DNA of 64,000 bases from Adineta steineri (lineage: Eukaryota; Rotifera; Eurotatoria; Adinetida; Adinetidae): contig CAJNOI010000005.1 of NCBI GenBank assembly GCA_905250115.1, forward strand, positions 1,054,001 to 1,118,000, written 5' to 3'. This document shows, one piece after another, positions 21,531 to 33,148 of this stretch. A program made the position numbers and the translations under genes. The notes beneath the pieces were generated by a model. The model did not search any database, had not been told where the DNA came from, and was given only the letters and a program-made list of their open reading frames with translations. How positions within the stretch are numbered: position 1 is the stretch's first letter; each line of letters opens with the position of its first letter.

Positions 21531-22676
21531 CATTATACGGTATATACCAGTCTACAATTATGATATTAATCGTGATAGAAAAATAACGACGTCTGACATA
21601 AGTTTATTCTGTTTTTTTATAATGAATTGAGGATATTTCAAACTTTCAAATAAAATTTGAAGGTTGGTGCGTGTGGATGTGGCTAAATGAAGATACATAT
21701 CTAAACCCACACCCTATATCTCAGCTATCGAATTTACTAATTCAAGTTTTATAATTCAAACATGGATTACTAGTTTAGTACAGAAAACAAGTTATCATAC
21801 ACTCATAATGGTAAAAATGATCAATTAAAAACGTACTGTCATGCATTACCGGTTTTATCGCATTGTTGATAGCAGTTGAAAAATAAGCTTGCTTACAAGA
21901 GAGAAGTGGCCGAAAGCCTATTAAATTGAGTATCGAAGAATATTATTTGAACAAGAGTGAACATTTTCTGTAAACTATTCCAGTGAAAGTTTGTTTTGCC
22001 ATTGAAGCGACTAATTTTTGGAATGATTTCTTTATCAAATCATCTGCTGTTCATTCCTTTGAATACTAATACAGCTATTTCAATACGACATGAATGATCT
22101 TGTTGTAATAAATAGTGTTTATCCTTTATTCTATCATATATTCAAAGAAAGGGAACAAGATGAACAACAGAGGCGAGGAAAGTGTATGAGAAGAGATAAA
22201 TGATCTACGGATCAGAATTCGTCACAAACATAGTCTCAGTTTTATTTCGATGGAATCTTTTCGAAATCATTTAAAAGATTTTTTAAAATATTTATTCTAT
22301 AACACTTCCTATTTATGTATGAGCAATGCATCGGAAATTAGAATTATGATAAAGATTGTAATTCAAATGAATATTCAAAATAACGGTTTGTATTATTTCA
22401 AACAACTCCATAGAAGTCAAGATTTTATATTATATTCACAAAACTGATCTCTTCTACCGTGTTATTTCATAAGAGAAAAAGATTTTTTCATCATCTTTTA
22501 TTTTGATGACTTATACATTGATGGCATCTGTCGAAAGTGTTTATCATTGGTTCTTATTTTTATTCCAACAGCATATATTTCACGTCACACATACACGTAA
22601 AAACTGAATACACGTTATAGTTATAAGACCACGTAGTAAGAAAAAAAGTCAAATACAATAATTTATTCTATTAAAA
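21531..22676. other. Intergenic region, astacin to SEC22
   Basis: About 1.15 kb. It contains a fold-back repeat near 21662-21714 and otherwise AT-rich sequence. A 65-codon open stretch near 22250 has no known features and is not called. Confidence 0.4.
21662..21714. repeat. Fold-back repeat with telomere-like arms, copy 4
   Basis: G-rich left part GGTGCGTGTGGATGTGG and C-rich right part ACCCACACCC (21705-21714), separated by about 22 nt. The pairing is less perfect than in copies 1-3. Confidence 0.5.
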
Positions 22677-23556
22677 ATGGTTCTAATGACAATGATCGGC
22701 CGTGTAGCCGATGGCCTACCTCTTGCTGCTTCTGTCCATAATGATATGCGTGATGACGTAAAATATTTACTGTTTAATTACTTTTCATTATGTTCATATA
22801 CATATATTTAGTCTGGTCGTAGTAGTACTGAATATCAAAATCAAGCAAAAAATATTCTCCGTCGTCTAAGCCCCAATTCTCCATCAAAAGCAAGCATTGA
22901 AAGTGAACCTTATATATTTCAGTATGAATACCATTTTATATTAAAGCTTCTTTCTATATTTATTTTTTAATTGTAGTTGTTTAATTGATCATGATGTATG
23001 TTATATCACTCTATGCGAAAAAAACTTTCCACGTAAAAATGCATATGCATATCTTGAAGATCTTGCACAAGAATTTATTGCACAATATGGACAAAAAATA
23101 CAAGTGGCTCCTCGACCATACTCATTTATTGAATTTGGTTTGTTTCTATAAATTTATTATATATACATATATATATTATTTTTTGTTATTTCATAGATAA
23201 TTATATTCAAAAAATGAAAAAACAATATTCTGATAGTCGAAATTCACGTGAAACAATGGGTCATTTAAGAAATAATTTACGTGATGTACAAAGTATAATG
23301 GTTACAAATATACAAGATGTAATGGCACGTGGTGAAACATTGCAAAGTAAATTTAAATTTATATATAGATTTTATTTTATTATATATATATATATGTTTA
23401 GATCTCGATAGAAAAGCAACACATCTAGCGTCTATGTCTCAACAATATCGTAAAGATGCAAATTATTTAAATCGTATGTCATCATTAACGAAAATTGGTT
23501 TAACCGTTGGAAGTATTGTTATATTATCTCTTATTGCCTATGTTTTTATATTTTAA
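22677..23556 (+). CDS. SEC22B: R-SNARE Sec22 (SEC22B type)
   Basis: Vesicle SNARE of ER-Golgi transport. Exons 22677-22757, 22812-22921, 22977-23137, 23197-23346 and 23402-23556, phases agree. The longin domain starts MVLMTMIGRVADGLPLAAS and includes CYITLCEKNFPRKNAYAYLE and PRPYSFIEFDNYIQKMKK. The SNARE helix begins RNNLRDVQSIMVTNIQDVMARG, with the central Arg of the zero layer, and ends in a C-terminal membrane anchor (GLTVGSIVILSLIAYVFIF). Length, about 218 residues, is that of animal SEC22B (215). The protein sits in the ER/Golgi membranes with its bulk in the cytosol. Confidence 0.95.
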
Positions 23557-23947
23557 AAATAACATTCTCTCTCGTTATCATTCTTGAATTTTATGTTTGT
23601 TTTATTTATTTGTGTATTCGTTATTAACCATTTAAAAAAGAAATTCAATAAAGAAAACCAAAAAGAATATTTCGTCATATGATACATACTCGGATGAGAT
23701 CGCTGTTTGTTTTTTGATCAATGACTTGTAATATACATGAGTACTAACAAAACGTTTTTATGTATTCTATAGAATTATTATTTGAAATATATAGTTGAAT
23801 ATATTTATTCTTTTGAATAATGATTTTTTTTTAAAAAGAAAAAAGATAAATCATAGAATATGATCTAATGTATTCTAATGAACTCAAAGAGACTATACAA
23901 AATGTTTATGTTCATTTTGTATTGAATAAATGATGTATAACTAATTA
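23557..23947. other. Convergent intergenic region
   Basis: About 390 nt between SEC22 and the convergent ubiquitin-like gene. AATAAA-type signals occur (for example near 23648). Nothing else seen. Confidence 0.4.
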
Positions 23948-24469
23948 TTAATGTCCTTGGTTAGGTGTTGCAGGTGGTTGATTTTGATTGGGAGATACTG
24001 TCGATGAAGGTGGATCATATTGAGTACCAACAGAAACATCTGGTGTACGTTGATATTCTTGAGGATAGTAAGGTAAACTTTGTTCACAGGTATGAAATGT
24101 TGCAATTGCGTTCGGTTGATGAATACAACAAGATTGTTGATCATAGCATGATTGTTGATATGAATTAACATTATATTGATTGTTGACTTGTTGAATCATA
24201 TCCGGTGGAGTCATTCGACCTACTAATCGAATAGGAACTCCATTTTTGATTCCAAAACGACTTAATGGTTCATTTGTATATGGATGTAAATCTTGACCAT
24301 GAAAGATAAGATTTTGTAATGCTCGTGGTACACGAAAATCACGTTCAATGACATTCATTAAATCTGTTACAGTTGGTTCAGCACCATTATAAGTTGGTAC
24401 TGATATTTCATGAATATCACCACCAAAATGAAGTTGTAGTTTAAGACAAAAAACTGACGGTTGATACAT
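23948..24469 (-). CDS. Ubiquitin-like domain protein with Pro/Gln-rich tail
   Basis: Single-exon, 173 residues. Residues about 9-85 form a ubiquitin-like fold: KLQLHFGGDIHEISVP, then a helix (TVTDLMNVIERDF), LQNLIFHGQDLHP, and FGIKNGVPIRLVGR. The pattern L-x-x-L-I-F-x-G-x-x-L ... F-G-I-K-x-G is that of BAG1-type or other integral ubiquitin-like domains. No BAG domain follows; the remainder is low complexity, rich in Gln, Pro, Ser and Tyr (QQVNNQYNVNSYQQ, PNQNQPPATPNQG). No terminal Gly-Gly, so it is not a conjugated modifier. A role as a proteasome or chaperone adaptor is a guess from the domain alone. Confidence 0.7.
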   Translation of the reverse strand: MYQPSVFCLKLQLHFGGDIHEISVPTYNGAEPTVTDLMNVIERDFRVPRALQNLIFHGQDLHPYTNEPLSRFGIKNGVPIRLVGRMTPPDMIQQVNNQYNVNSYQQSCYDQQSCCIHQPNAIATFHTCEQSLPYYPQEYQRTPDVSVGTQYDPPSSTVSPNQNQPPATPNQGH

Positions 24470-25639
24470 AACTTATTTTAATAATTCTCTTTAATGATTT
24501 CATTCTTTTCAATTCTTTATGTATGTTTGCAAACAAAATAAAAACGTTGCTATTGGAGTTAAAAGGTAAAAATGAAAGAATGAAAGAAGCGAAAAGAATA
24601 TTGAGATGTTTGTTTGATCATAAAGAAATTCTATTTTTTAAAATTGTAACAACGAAAAATTTCTTTATAAAGAAAATAAGCATGTTCATACGAACCAAAA
24701 AAAGTTTAACCATAACAAACATACACGTCAATCTTTTAATACGAGAAAATAAATTTATTTTTACTCGATAATGTAGCTTTTAAGAATTGAATAATTAAGA
24801 GCAATCATAAATTTTGAAATATATTTATTCATGGAAGTAATGGAAAATCAAACTACCATAATACTTAGATTTATGGTCTAGTTTACGTGCTTTTCCATGT
24901 TGTTTCTTAAAATGCGATGTAATGGAACACTTTGTTTATCTTAGAAAAACACCGAGTAGGAAGTAGTTAATTGAATAGTACATGCCAGTGAAAAATTTAC
25001 TAATACTTAGAAGTTGAATGAAGCTTGATGACATATTAATTTTAACAAAAATAAATTTGAAAAAAAAATATATTTGATTGTGGCGCCCTCATATTAAAAA
25101 ATAAATTCTATTTTTCTCTAGATTTATGATAGAATTGATTTTCTCAAAAATTCAACAAAATCTTTTGTAAAAATCTTTCATAATACATTTAATGATCTTA
25201 TAATTGGTTAAATAATAAAAGACAGAAAAAAAAGAGAGGAAGAGAAGAAGGAACAAAACCGGAAAAGAATAAATGACGTCTTTGCTTGTTGTATTGTATA
25301 ATAAAACGCTTCTTTCTCATTCATATTATTTCAATTTTCAATAATCTAATCGAGATACAAAAGAAATACTAGTTTTTAATCAATAAGATTTTTGAACTAC
25401 TTAAATAAATTTCATAGACATGTAGTTTCTATTCAAATAAACATATACTCTTCGTCTATAAAATAATTTCATCATAATTGTCAAAAACGAAAATAAAACT
25501 AAATCTAAATAAGAAAATTTAAAAAAAAAGAAACAATGACTCATTCAAATCATATAAATAATGAATGGTCTATTGTAATAATGACTCATACAACGTTTGT
25601 TTTCTTTTCTTTTTAGAAATAAACAACCAACTAGGGTTA
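24470..25639. other. Intergenic region upstream of CECR2
   Basis: About 1.17 kb, very AT-rich. A Lys-rich open stretch at 24523-24771 has the composition expected by chance and is not called. TTTTAG at 25611-25616, 24 nt before the CECR2 ATG, is a possible trans-splice acceptor. Confidence 0.4.
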
Positions 25640-28098
25640 TGTCATCTGAATGGCCCGATGCACAAATATCAAATATACAAAAGAGTATATAAATAAAATT
25701 TATTTATTTATTTATTTATTTAAATATTTTTTTTTGTAGCTTTACAAAATAGTTGGCAAATTCCTTACATATCATTATTTGCTCGTATTTTTTGTGATGC
25801 TTTTCAATTATTTGATTTTCATCAAGAAGAATTAGAAGATGCATTACTATCAGATGATCCAAATGAAATACATCCATTTCTTCAAGAACTTCTCATATCT
25901 CTCCTCTCCGGATTGATACGTTTACATGTCAAGTAAAATTCTTCTGTTTTTTTTCTTCGAACAAGAACATTATCTTTATTTTGCTTTTATAGTTCAGAGA
26001 ATATGTTTGGTATGTTAACAAATGTACTTAAAAAATGTGATCTGACTATTATTTCTTCGACTCCATCAACGACTATGTCAATATCTGATGATTCAATAAC
26101 AACAACAGATTGGCAAGAAATGTCTATTTTTGAAAAAGTTACTGTACTTCGTGCTCTATGTGATGCACGATTAAATAAAGCTGATATGGATCAAGTAACT
26201 GAGGTAAAATGACATATATACATTGTGCATACTATCAGATATATCCAACAAACATATCTTATTTTAGAATATGCCAGCTGATTCACTTCGTTTCGAACCA
26301 TTTGGTGAAGATTCACGTGGAAATAAATTATGGTATTTTGGTGATACTAGACTTTATTGTGATTCACGAAATAAAAACTCAGAGTAAGTTTCTAAAAATT
26401 TTCAATTCCATCTCATATCATATATATATGTAGAACATCAACATGGGAATGTATATGTCGTACATTAGATGAATGGAATGTTTTTATTGAAAATTTTCGT
26501 AAAACATGTTCAAGAAAGAATTCGAATCTTAAAGATCGTAAATTACTCGAACGTTTAGTAGCATTAAATACGGATTTACCAGATATATACTCACGTAAAG
26601 ATCGTGATAGACTTCGTCGTTGGACATCATATGAACCAAAGCGTGCATCGACACGTCTTGAAGCTAAACGACAACAACGTCTTCAATTCGAAGAAATAAC
26701 ACAGGAACAAAAAGCACGACATGATAAATTTCTTGAATATAGACGACGACAAGAAGAAACTATTGCCAAAGAAAAAGAACGTTTAGAACGTAGTGAACGT
26801 GTTAAAAGAAGAGAAGGTAAGTTTTATTTTGAAAGAAAATAATTCAGCTAATTTATATTGATTTAAGAACGTGCTGATCGTATTCGTCGTCGTACAGCAG
26901 GTGGATCTTTAACAGGTCATAATGGATCAGAATTTGATGAAAATAGCAATACATCATCAATATTAAATGATGAAAATAGTCATCCAATTGATACCAGTGA
27001 TATACATCAAAAAGGTATATAAATTAATATTTTTATAGATTTATAATTTTTCTTTCTATATTTAGTATTAACTATGTTGAGAACCAATGAGAACAGTTGG
27101 CCATTCCTTGAACCTGTTACAGAAGAATTAGCACCTAATTATTTTGCAATCATAGAGGTTATTATATAATGAATTTTTTAAAAGAGTTCATGGAATGATA
27201 CTGTCTGATTTTAGAATCCAATGGATTTTACTACTATACAACAAAAGATAAATAATAAAACATATGTTAATAACTCATCAGAATTTATTCGCGATATTGA
27301 ATTAATAGTTGCCAATTGTGAAAAATACAATGGCAAACGAAGCAGTAATTTAATTATTTCATCAACATTTCATGTTCTTTATTGTCTTTTTTTCTTAGTT
27401 TTGGGTAGATTAGCTAATCGTCTTCTTCATTATTTCAAAGAATGTTGGTCTGAATGTCAACCAATAACACCTCAATTTGATGATGATATTGATGATTTAA
27501 ATCATCGAGTAAATCCAATTAAAAAATCAACAATAATAACACGAGATAAAAATAATAATACAAAAACTAGAAAAAATTATCGACAATTAGCTGGTTTAAC
27601 TGATGAAGACGATTATGATAATGAACCTGAATATACACCAATGCCAAGTTCGAAACGAGTAATTTATATAGATATAGTATAAGAAACATAATTTAATTTT
27701 TATTTTCTTATTTTTAGGCTCGCCATTCAACTCCTTCTGTGCCAGTATATATAACTGTTGATCCAGATTCTCCTGCATCTATTGTCTATCATGATCATTC
27801 TTATTTTATTCGTCATGAATCAACAAATTCTTCAATTGATAATGCACAACGACGTAAATCATCAATTCCTATAATAAATAATAGTCAATCTCATCAACTA
27901 CAAGAAAAATCTTCTTTACCTTCTGTTCAAGTTCTTAATCAATTACTATTTGAACATCAACAAAAAACAAAAAATTCTCAAACAGATTCTTCAACATCAA
28001 CTAGTCCTATTGATTTTACTGCTATACTTCGTGCATTATTAGTTAAACAAGGTCATCATTTACCATCCAACGAAACTTCATCAACAGCTACATTGTAA
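25640..28098 (+). CDS. CECR2: CECR2-like chromatin remodelling subunit with bromodomain
   Basis: Exons: about 25640-25684, 25740-25932, 25993-26203, 26268-26383, 26434-26816, 26868-27014, 27066-27157, 27215-27344, 27399-27658, 27718-28098. The N-terminal block has NSWQIPYISLFARIF and QEELEDALLSDD, as in CECR2; then VTVLRALCDARL, ADSLRFEPFGEDSRGNKLWY and TWECICRTLDEWNVFIENFR. A long basic coiled coil follows. The bromodomain contains WPFLEPVTEELAPNYFAIIE, ENPMDFTTIQQKI and CEKYNGKR, with the acetyl-lysine Asn kept. It partners the ISWI ATPase SNF2L in the CERF complex in mammals. Exon 1 (MSSEWPDAQISNIQ) does not join exon 2 in phase with the donor I see, so the first exon is uncertain. A Ser/Gln-rich tail ends the protein. 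Confidence 0.88.
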
Positions 28099-28448
28099 TA
28101 AATTCTCTCTCTTTTGTTTTGCTGTATAGTTTATTTGATTGTTTAAAAAGAAAAAGACTACCCTATGAGTATGTTCTTTCCTTGCGTTTCTCTTTTTTTC
28201 ATTGTATGTGTGTTTATGTATGTTGTTTTGATGCTAATGAAACAAAACAAGAAAAAATCCGTATAAACATCTTTAATTTTAAAAAAAGTGTACAAATTTG
28301 TTTTTTTGCATTTTGTTTTTGTTCATGTTAAAAGAAAATGACAAATGTTAAAATATCAATGAAAAGGGCAGAAATGAGCAACTACAAGGTACAAAAAAAA
28401 AATAAAGAAAAAAAATGTTTTTTTTTAAAATTAATTCAGTTTGTTTAA
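28099..28448. other. Convergent intergenic region, CECR2 to LIM gene
   Basis: About 350 nt with T-rich and A-rich runs, containing the 3' ends of two convergent genes. Nothing else recognised. Confidence 0.4.
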
Positions 28449-30131
28449 TTAATTATCAAATTGATCATCATCATCAGTTGGATTATTTAATTGTGATAAT
28501 GGTCGATGAGGTTTAATTAAAGCAGCAAGTGTTGAATATTTACCACCAACAGTTGGTGAAGAAATAGTATTTGTTTTTGTAACAAAATCATTTAAAGCTG
28601 ATGATGATGTGCGTTCATTTCGTTCAGGTGATGCTGGTGAATGTCGATCGACAACATTAGTATTTGATGATCGAGTCTAAATAAAATAACACGATGATAA
28701 TATTATTTTTGTTTATAAGATAAAAAAGATAAGAATAATTTACATTAAGATAATCATGTTGTGGTACAAAAGCTGATGGTGGTGATGATGAATCACGTAA
28801 TAAACCTTCACCATGTACACTTGATGATCCGTAACCACTTGTTGGTGATGGTGATCGATTACTATTAGCAGTTGCTGATGGTGATGAATCACGGGAATGA
28901 TTTTGTTCACGATCTGTATTTGATGTTCGTTGTTTATTTTCATGTGATGGTGAATGATTATAAGTTGGTTTGAAAAGTGGATTTTCTGAAGCAATGGCAT
29001 TTGTAGTTATATTATCATGATGATTTTCATTTATTGTTAAACGAGAGAAATTATCTATTAAATAATAAAAAGAATAGAAAAGAAGAGGGCTTTTTTTTCT
29101 TCTATATACCTGAGATATCAGTATGATGTTGTTCACGACTATCCTGTCGTCGATGAATATCATTTGATGTTGGTGAAGGACTTCGGCTTCGTTGATCATG
29201 TTTTGTTGGTACTGTTGGCATTTCTGTTCGTTCAATGTGTGAATCAAATCGTTTAACAGGTGAAATAATAGGCATATCAATAATAGCTGATGTTCCATTA
29301 GTATAAGACATTTGTTCACCTTCATACATATATTTTTGACGATCACCTTCAGCCATATAAGCTGATTCACGATTGTTATTATTATTATTAACAACAGCTG
29401 ATTCAATTATTTTTTCGAAACCAATCTGACTTGCTGGTCTTGTATAATCTTTATTAAGAAAATCATCAAGTCCATTACTAACTTTATTTGTTTTTGTTGG
29501 TGGTATTTGATGTTCATGTGCAGGTATAACATCATTACGCCATGGAAACATTTTTGGTAATTCATCACTTTGTATAGCACTATGTTCACCACGAAGCATA
29601 TTATCATTTGAATGTGCACGTGGACGAGTTTGTGTATGTGTTATAACTGGTGCATCAAGATCACTACCATATGATGAACGACGTGAATGACGATTTTCAC
29701 GTACTGGATGTTCAGTTGACATTGTAACACCACTAACCAAACCATGTACACCAAATTGTCTTGTATAACATGTTTTACAATAAATTTCACCTTTATGTTC
29801 TGATAATGTTGTTGCATCTAATTTTCGATTGCATGTTTCACAACTAAAGCAACTCGAATGATATGACTAGAAGAAATAGAAGAGAATTTGTTTTATATAT
29901 ATATATTTCAAATTTATATAGATTAGAATACATACACGACCAGCTCCAGCTTTCTTTTCTGCAAGATATACATTTTTTGAACATCGAGCACATTTTTCTG
30001 CACCACCACCGTAATGAGGCATTGCTCCTGTTTGTTGAATTGGTTGATTTTGTCGGCTGGAAAAATGACTACTTAACTGTGAGATACCGTTATTTGCTGA
30101 TTTATTTGTTGTTTTTGGATTACTAGTAATA
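28449..30131 (-). CDS. LIM-domain protein with long disordered C-terminus, 5' end in gap
   Basis: Minus-strand gene; visible exons from 5' to 3': 30131-29936, 29866-29110, 29054-28744, 28676-28449, phases agree. Upstream exons lie in the assembly gap. After a Ser/Gln-rich stretch comes one LIM domain of CRP/CRIP type: CARCSKNVYLAEKK, then SYHSSCFSCETCNRKLD and GEIYCKTCYTRQFG, giving the zinc pattern C-x2-C, H-x2-C, C-x2-C, C-x2-C. The remaining roughly 430 residues are rich in Ser, Pro, His, Asn and Arg, with repeated SPSPTS motifs that suggest proline-directed phosphorylation. LIM domains bind proteins, often at the cytoskeleton or in the nucleus. A muscle-LIM or CRIP-related assignment is possible but unproven. 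Confidence 0.8.
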
Positions 30132-30154
30132 CTAAAATATACAACAAAAAAAAA

Positions 30155-30889
30155 NNNNNNNNNNNNNNNNNNNNNNNNNNNNNNNNNNNNNNNNNNNNNN
30201 NNNNNNNNNNNNNNNNNNNNNNNNNNNNNNNNNNNNNNNNNNNNNNNNNNNNNNNNNNNNNNNNNNNNNNNNNNNNNNNNNNNNNNNNNNNNNNNNNNNN
30301 NNNNNNNNNNNNNNNNNNNNNNNNNNNNNNNNNNNNNNNNNNNNNNNNNNNNNNNNNNNNNNNNNNNNNNNNNNNNNNNNNNNNNNNNNNNNNNNNNNNN
30401 NNNNNNNNNNNNNNNNNNNNNNNNNNNNNNNNNNNNNNNNNNNNNNNNNNNNNNNNNNNNNNNNNNNNNNNNNNNNNNNNNNNNNNNNNNNNNNNNNNNN
30501 NNNNNNNNNNNNNNNNNNNNNNNNNNNNNNNNNNNNNNNNNNNNNNNNNNNNNNNNNNNNNNNNNNNNNNNNNNNNNNNNNNNNNNNNNNNNNNNNNNNN
30601 NNNNNNNNNNNNNNNNNNNNNNNNNNNNNNNNNNNNNNNNNNNNNNNNNNNNNNNNNNNNNNNNNNNNNNNNNNNNNNNNNNNNNNNNNNNNNNNNNNNN
30701 NNNNNNNNNNNNNNNNNNNNNNNNNNNNNNNNNNNNNNNNNNNNNNNNNNNNNNNNNNNNNNNNNNNNNNNNNNNNNNNNNNNNNNNNNNNNNNNNNNNN
30801 NNNNNNNNNNNNNNNNNNNNNNNNNNNNNNNNNNNNNNNNNNNNNNNNNNNNNNNNNNNNNNNNNNNNNNNNNNNNNNNNNNNNNNNNN
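30155..30889. other. Assembly gap (735 N)
   Basis: Run of N that removes the 5' part of the LIM gene. The right edge abuts a 29-bp tandem repeat, which probably explains the break in the assembly. Confidence 0.99.
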
Positions 30890-30890
30890 C

Positions 30891-30948
30891 CGTGTTAAAT
30901 AGATTTGTGTAATTTTCTCCGTGTTAAATAGATTTGTGTAATTTTCTC
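30891..30948. repeat. 29-bp tandem repeat at gap edge
   Basis: Two perfect copies of a 29-bp unit (30891-30919 and 30920-30948) that begins CGTGTTAAATAG and ends GTAATTTTCTC. It likely continues into the adjacent gap as a minisatellite. Confidence 0.85.
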
Positions 30949-31408
30949 CATCTTGTTTAGATATTTACATTTACATTCTCTCTATAATTTAAGAACAATA
31001 TTATCAATCAAAGATTTATTTCATTTCGAGAATGAAGGCATGAATTTGAAGTGCTTTACTTAATTAACATTCACATTCATATCACCCTCTTATTCTAATA
31101 GATATGAAAAAGCATTTGTAATGACAATTTGACTGTTATTTTGATTCAAAAAAAATATTCATTCATTTCTTAGATAAAAACTTTTCGAGCATTGATACAA
31201 GCTTCATCATACTTGCATGTTATGAAACTTTGTTATACTGCTTTATTATTTGAGTCATAATATATGTGCATTAATTTTGTTTCTTTTTCGTTTTTCTAAC
31301 CGATGTTGATAAGAAAAATGTTATTCTTCTTTGTCATTATCGAAGTGTGCATTTATTCTATTTTCTTATTCAATTTATTTCACAAAATAATACTTTTAAA
31401 ACACAACA
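30949..31408. other. Intergenic region upstream of the EEP gene
   Basis: About 460 nt, AT-rich, promoter side of the EEP-family gene. No other feature seen. Confidence 0.4.
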
Positions 31409-32386
31409 ATGACTGTTCGTATAGTTTCTTATAATATTTTTGCGCCTGTTTATGCTGATCGACCTGATCATTATTTTAAATGCAAACCAGAATTTCTGAA
31501 AAGTGATTATCGATGGAATTTGATTCGATCTCATTTAAAAAAAGAGATCGATGATCATGAAAATACAATTATTTGTTTACAAGAAGTTTCCCTTTGGTTT
31601 TTACCCAAATTAGAATTATTTTTTCGTCAATTAAATTATATTTTCTTTCATAATCTTTTTGGTCAACAACGTAATGATTATCTGAGTGGTATAGGTATAG
31701 CAATTCCTATGTCAATGCAACTTAATTCCATTTCTATTATCAAAATTAGTGATCATATACGGTCAATGAGTCAACCTCGTGAAAAAAACACAAATTCTTC
31801 AACATTGGAAAGTGATCTAAATCAACCTATATCTGACTCATGGGAAATTGCCATGAGTACACCTCATGTATTTATTTGTTTACAAATTATAATCGATAAT
31901 AAACCATTATATATTGGTACGTATCATATGCCTTGTTTTTACAAAGAACCCAATGTCATGGCAATACACGCATCGGTCATGAAAGATTTAATGTTTCAAT
32001 TAACAAATGGAGAGAATTTTATTCTAGCAGGTGATTTTAATATTAAACCTCAAGATACGTCCTATCAAGCTTTGATAGGAAAAGATTGCGTCGATTTCAA
32101 TTTACCTCAATCTAATACCTATGAAATTACATATCAATGTAATACTAAACAAATACTGAAGAGTGCTTATCTTGAAAAGAATGGTATTGAACCGAAGTAC
32201 ACAGATTTTTCTCACAAAAAAGGTTCAACAAGATTCTGTGAAACACTTGATTATATTTTTTTTAATGGTGATCTTACCGTGGAAGAAGTATTGGAATTAC
32301 CCGAAGATCCTACTAGTGAATCTTATCCCGATGAAACACATCCTTCAGATCATTTAATGATTGCAGCAACATTTCGATTATTATAA
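31409..32386 (+). CDS. Endonuclease/exonuclease/phosphatase (EEP) family protein
   Basis: Single-exon gene of 325 residues spanning a whole EEP domain. Catalytic landmarks in order: SYNIFAP (Asn9), CLQEVS (Glu59, metal ligand), GTYHMPC (His173), AGDFNIKP (Asp209 and Asn211), TLDYIFF (Asp281) and HPSDHLMI (Asp314-His315). All key residues of the fold are present, so an active metal-dependent phosphodiesterase is expected. The domain order resembles CCR4/nocturnin/PDE12-type enzymes, which cut poly(A) or 2',5'-oligoadenylate, but there is no leucine-rich or other accessory domain. No signal peptide. The substrate cannot be assigned. Confidence 0.85.
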   Translation: MTVRIVSYNIFAPVYADRPDHYFKCKPEFLKSDYRWNLIRSHLKKEIDDHENTIICLQEVSLWFLPKLELFFRQLNYIFFHNLFGQQRNDYLSGIGIAIPMSMQLNSISIIKISDHIRSMSQPREKNTNSSTLESDLNQPISDSWEIAMSTPHVFICLQIIIDNKPLYIGTYHMPCFYKEPNVMAIHASVMKDLMFQLTNGENFILAGDFNIKPQDTSYQALIGKDCVDFNLPQSNTYEITYQCNTKQILKSAYLEKNGIEPKYTDFSHKKGSTRFCETLDYIFFNGDLTVEEVLELPEDPTSESYPDETHPSDHLMIAATFRLL

Positions 32387-33148
32387 TTCATAAAAATAAA
32401 CGTTTGCATGCCGTTTTCTCATAATATCATCAAAAGAATTTCATATTTAATCTAGAACATTTCAACTTTGTTTTCTCTTTCATTTAAGTGCATAGAAGAA
32501 AGTAATAAGGAATAAATATATAATCTGTGTTTTTTTTTAGTTTAATAAAAAGATATCTATTTATTAGAGTGTAAATGAATGCAAGAGATGAAATAAATAC
32601 TCACACACATACCTCAGTTTGTTATAATAATGATATGTGGCTGGATATATCGACATGAAATTACCAACAACATATATTAGTGATACTTAGTTTCTGTATA
32701 AATACAAAATATATTTTATAGTACATTTGAGTACTAAGAGAATTTCTAAATAATATAAAGTTTGAGTGGTAACTCAGATAGTCTTTATATTATAATGCTT
32801 GATATATAGAAGACAAGACATAATATTGACACACACGTAATGTTTTCTTTGATTATTCATTTGATTAGAGATGTTAAGTTAGTTCTCATCAATCGATACT
32901 TGGAAAATATGTTGGTAGTAGCAACGATTTCTTTTCATTATTATTTTTTCTTTGTAATATCAGAGATGCACGAAGATCTGTAGAATAAAATGTTAGAAAT
33001 AGTCTTATCGATAGGTACAAAAATATTCTTTATTTAAACTTATATTGTAACAGTTATATTAATATGGATTTTATCAATATTATATTAATTAACTTTTATT
33101 TATAACTCGGAATACAAATAATACGTCATATAAATGATGTGCTTATCT
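32387..33148. other. Intergenic region
   Basis: About 760 nt, AT-rich; nothing recognised. Confidence 0.35.

Noticed and set aside
24523..24771. 82-codon Lys-rich open frame
   Set aside because: Composition expected from AT-rich sequence; no motif.
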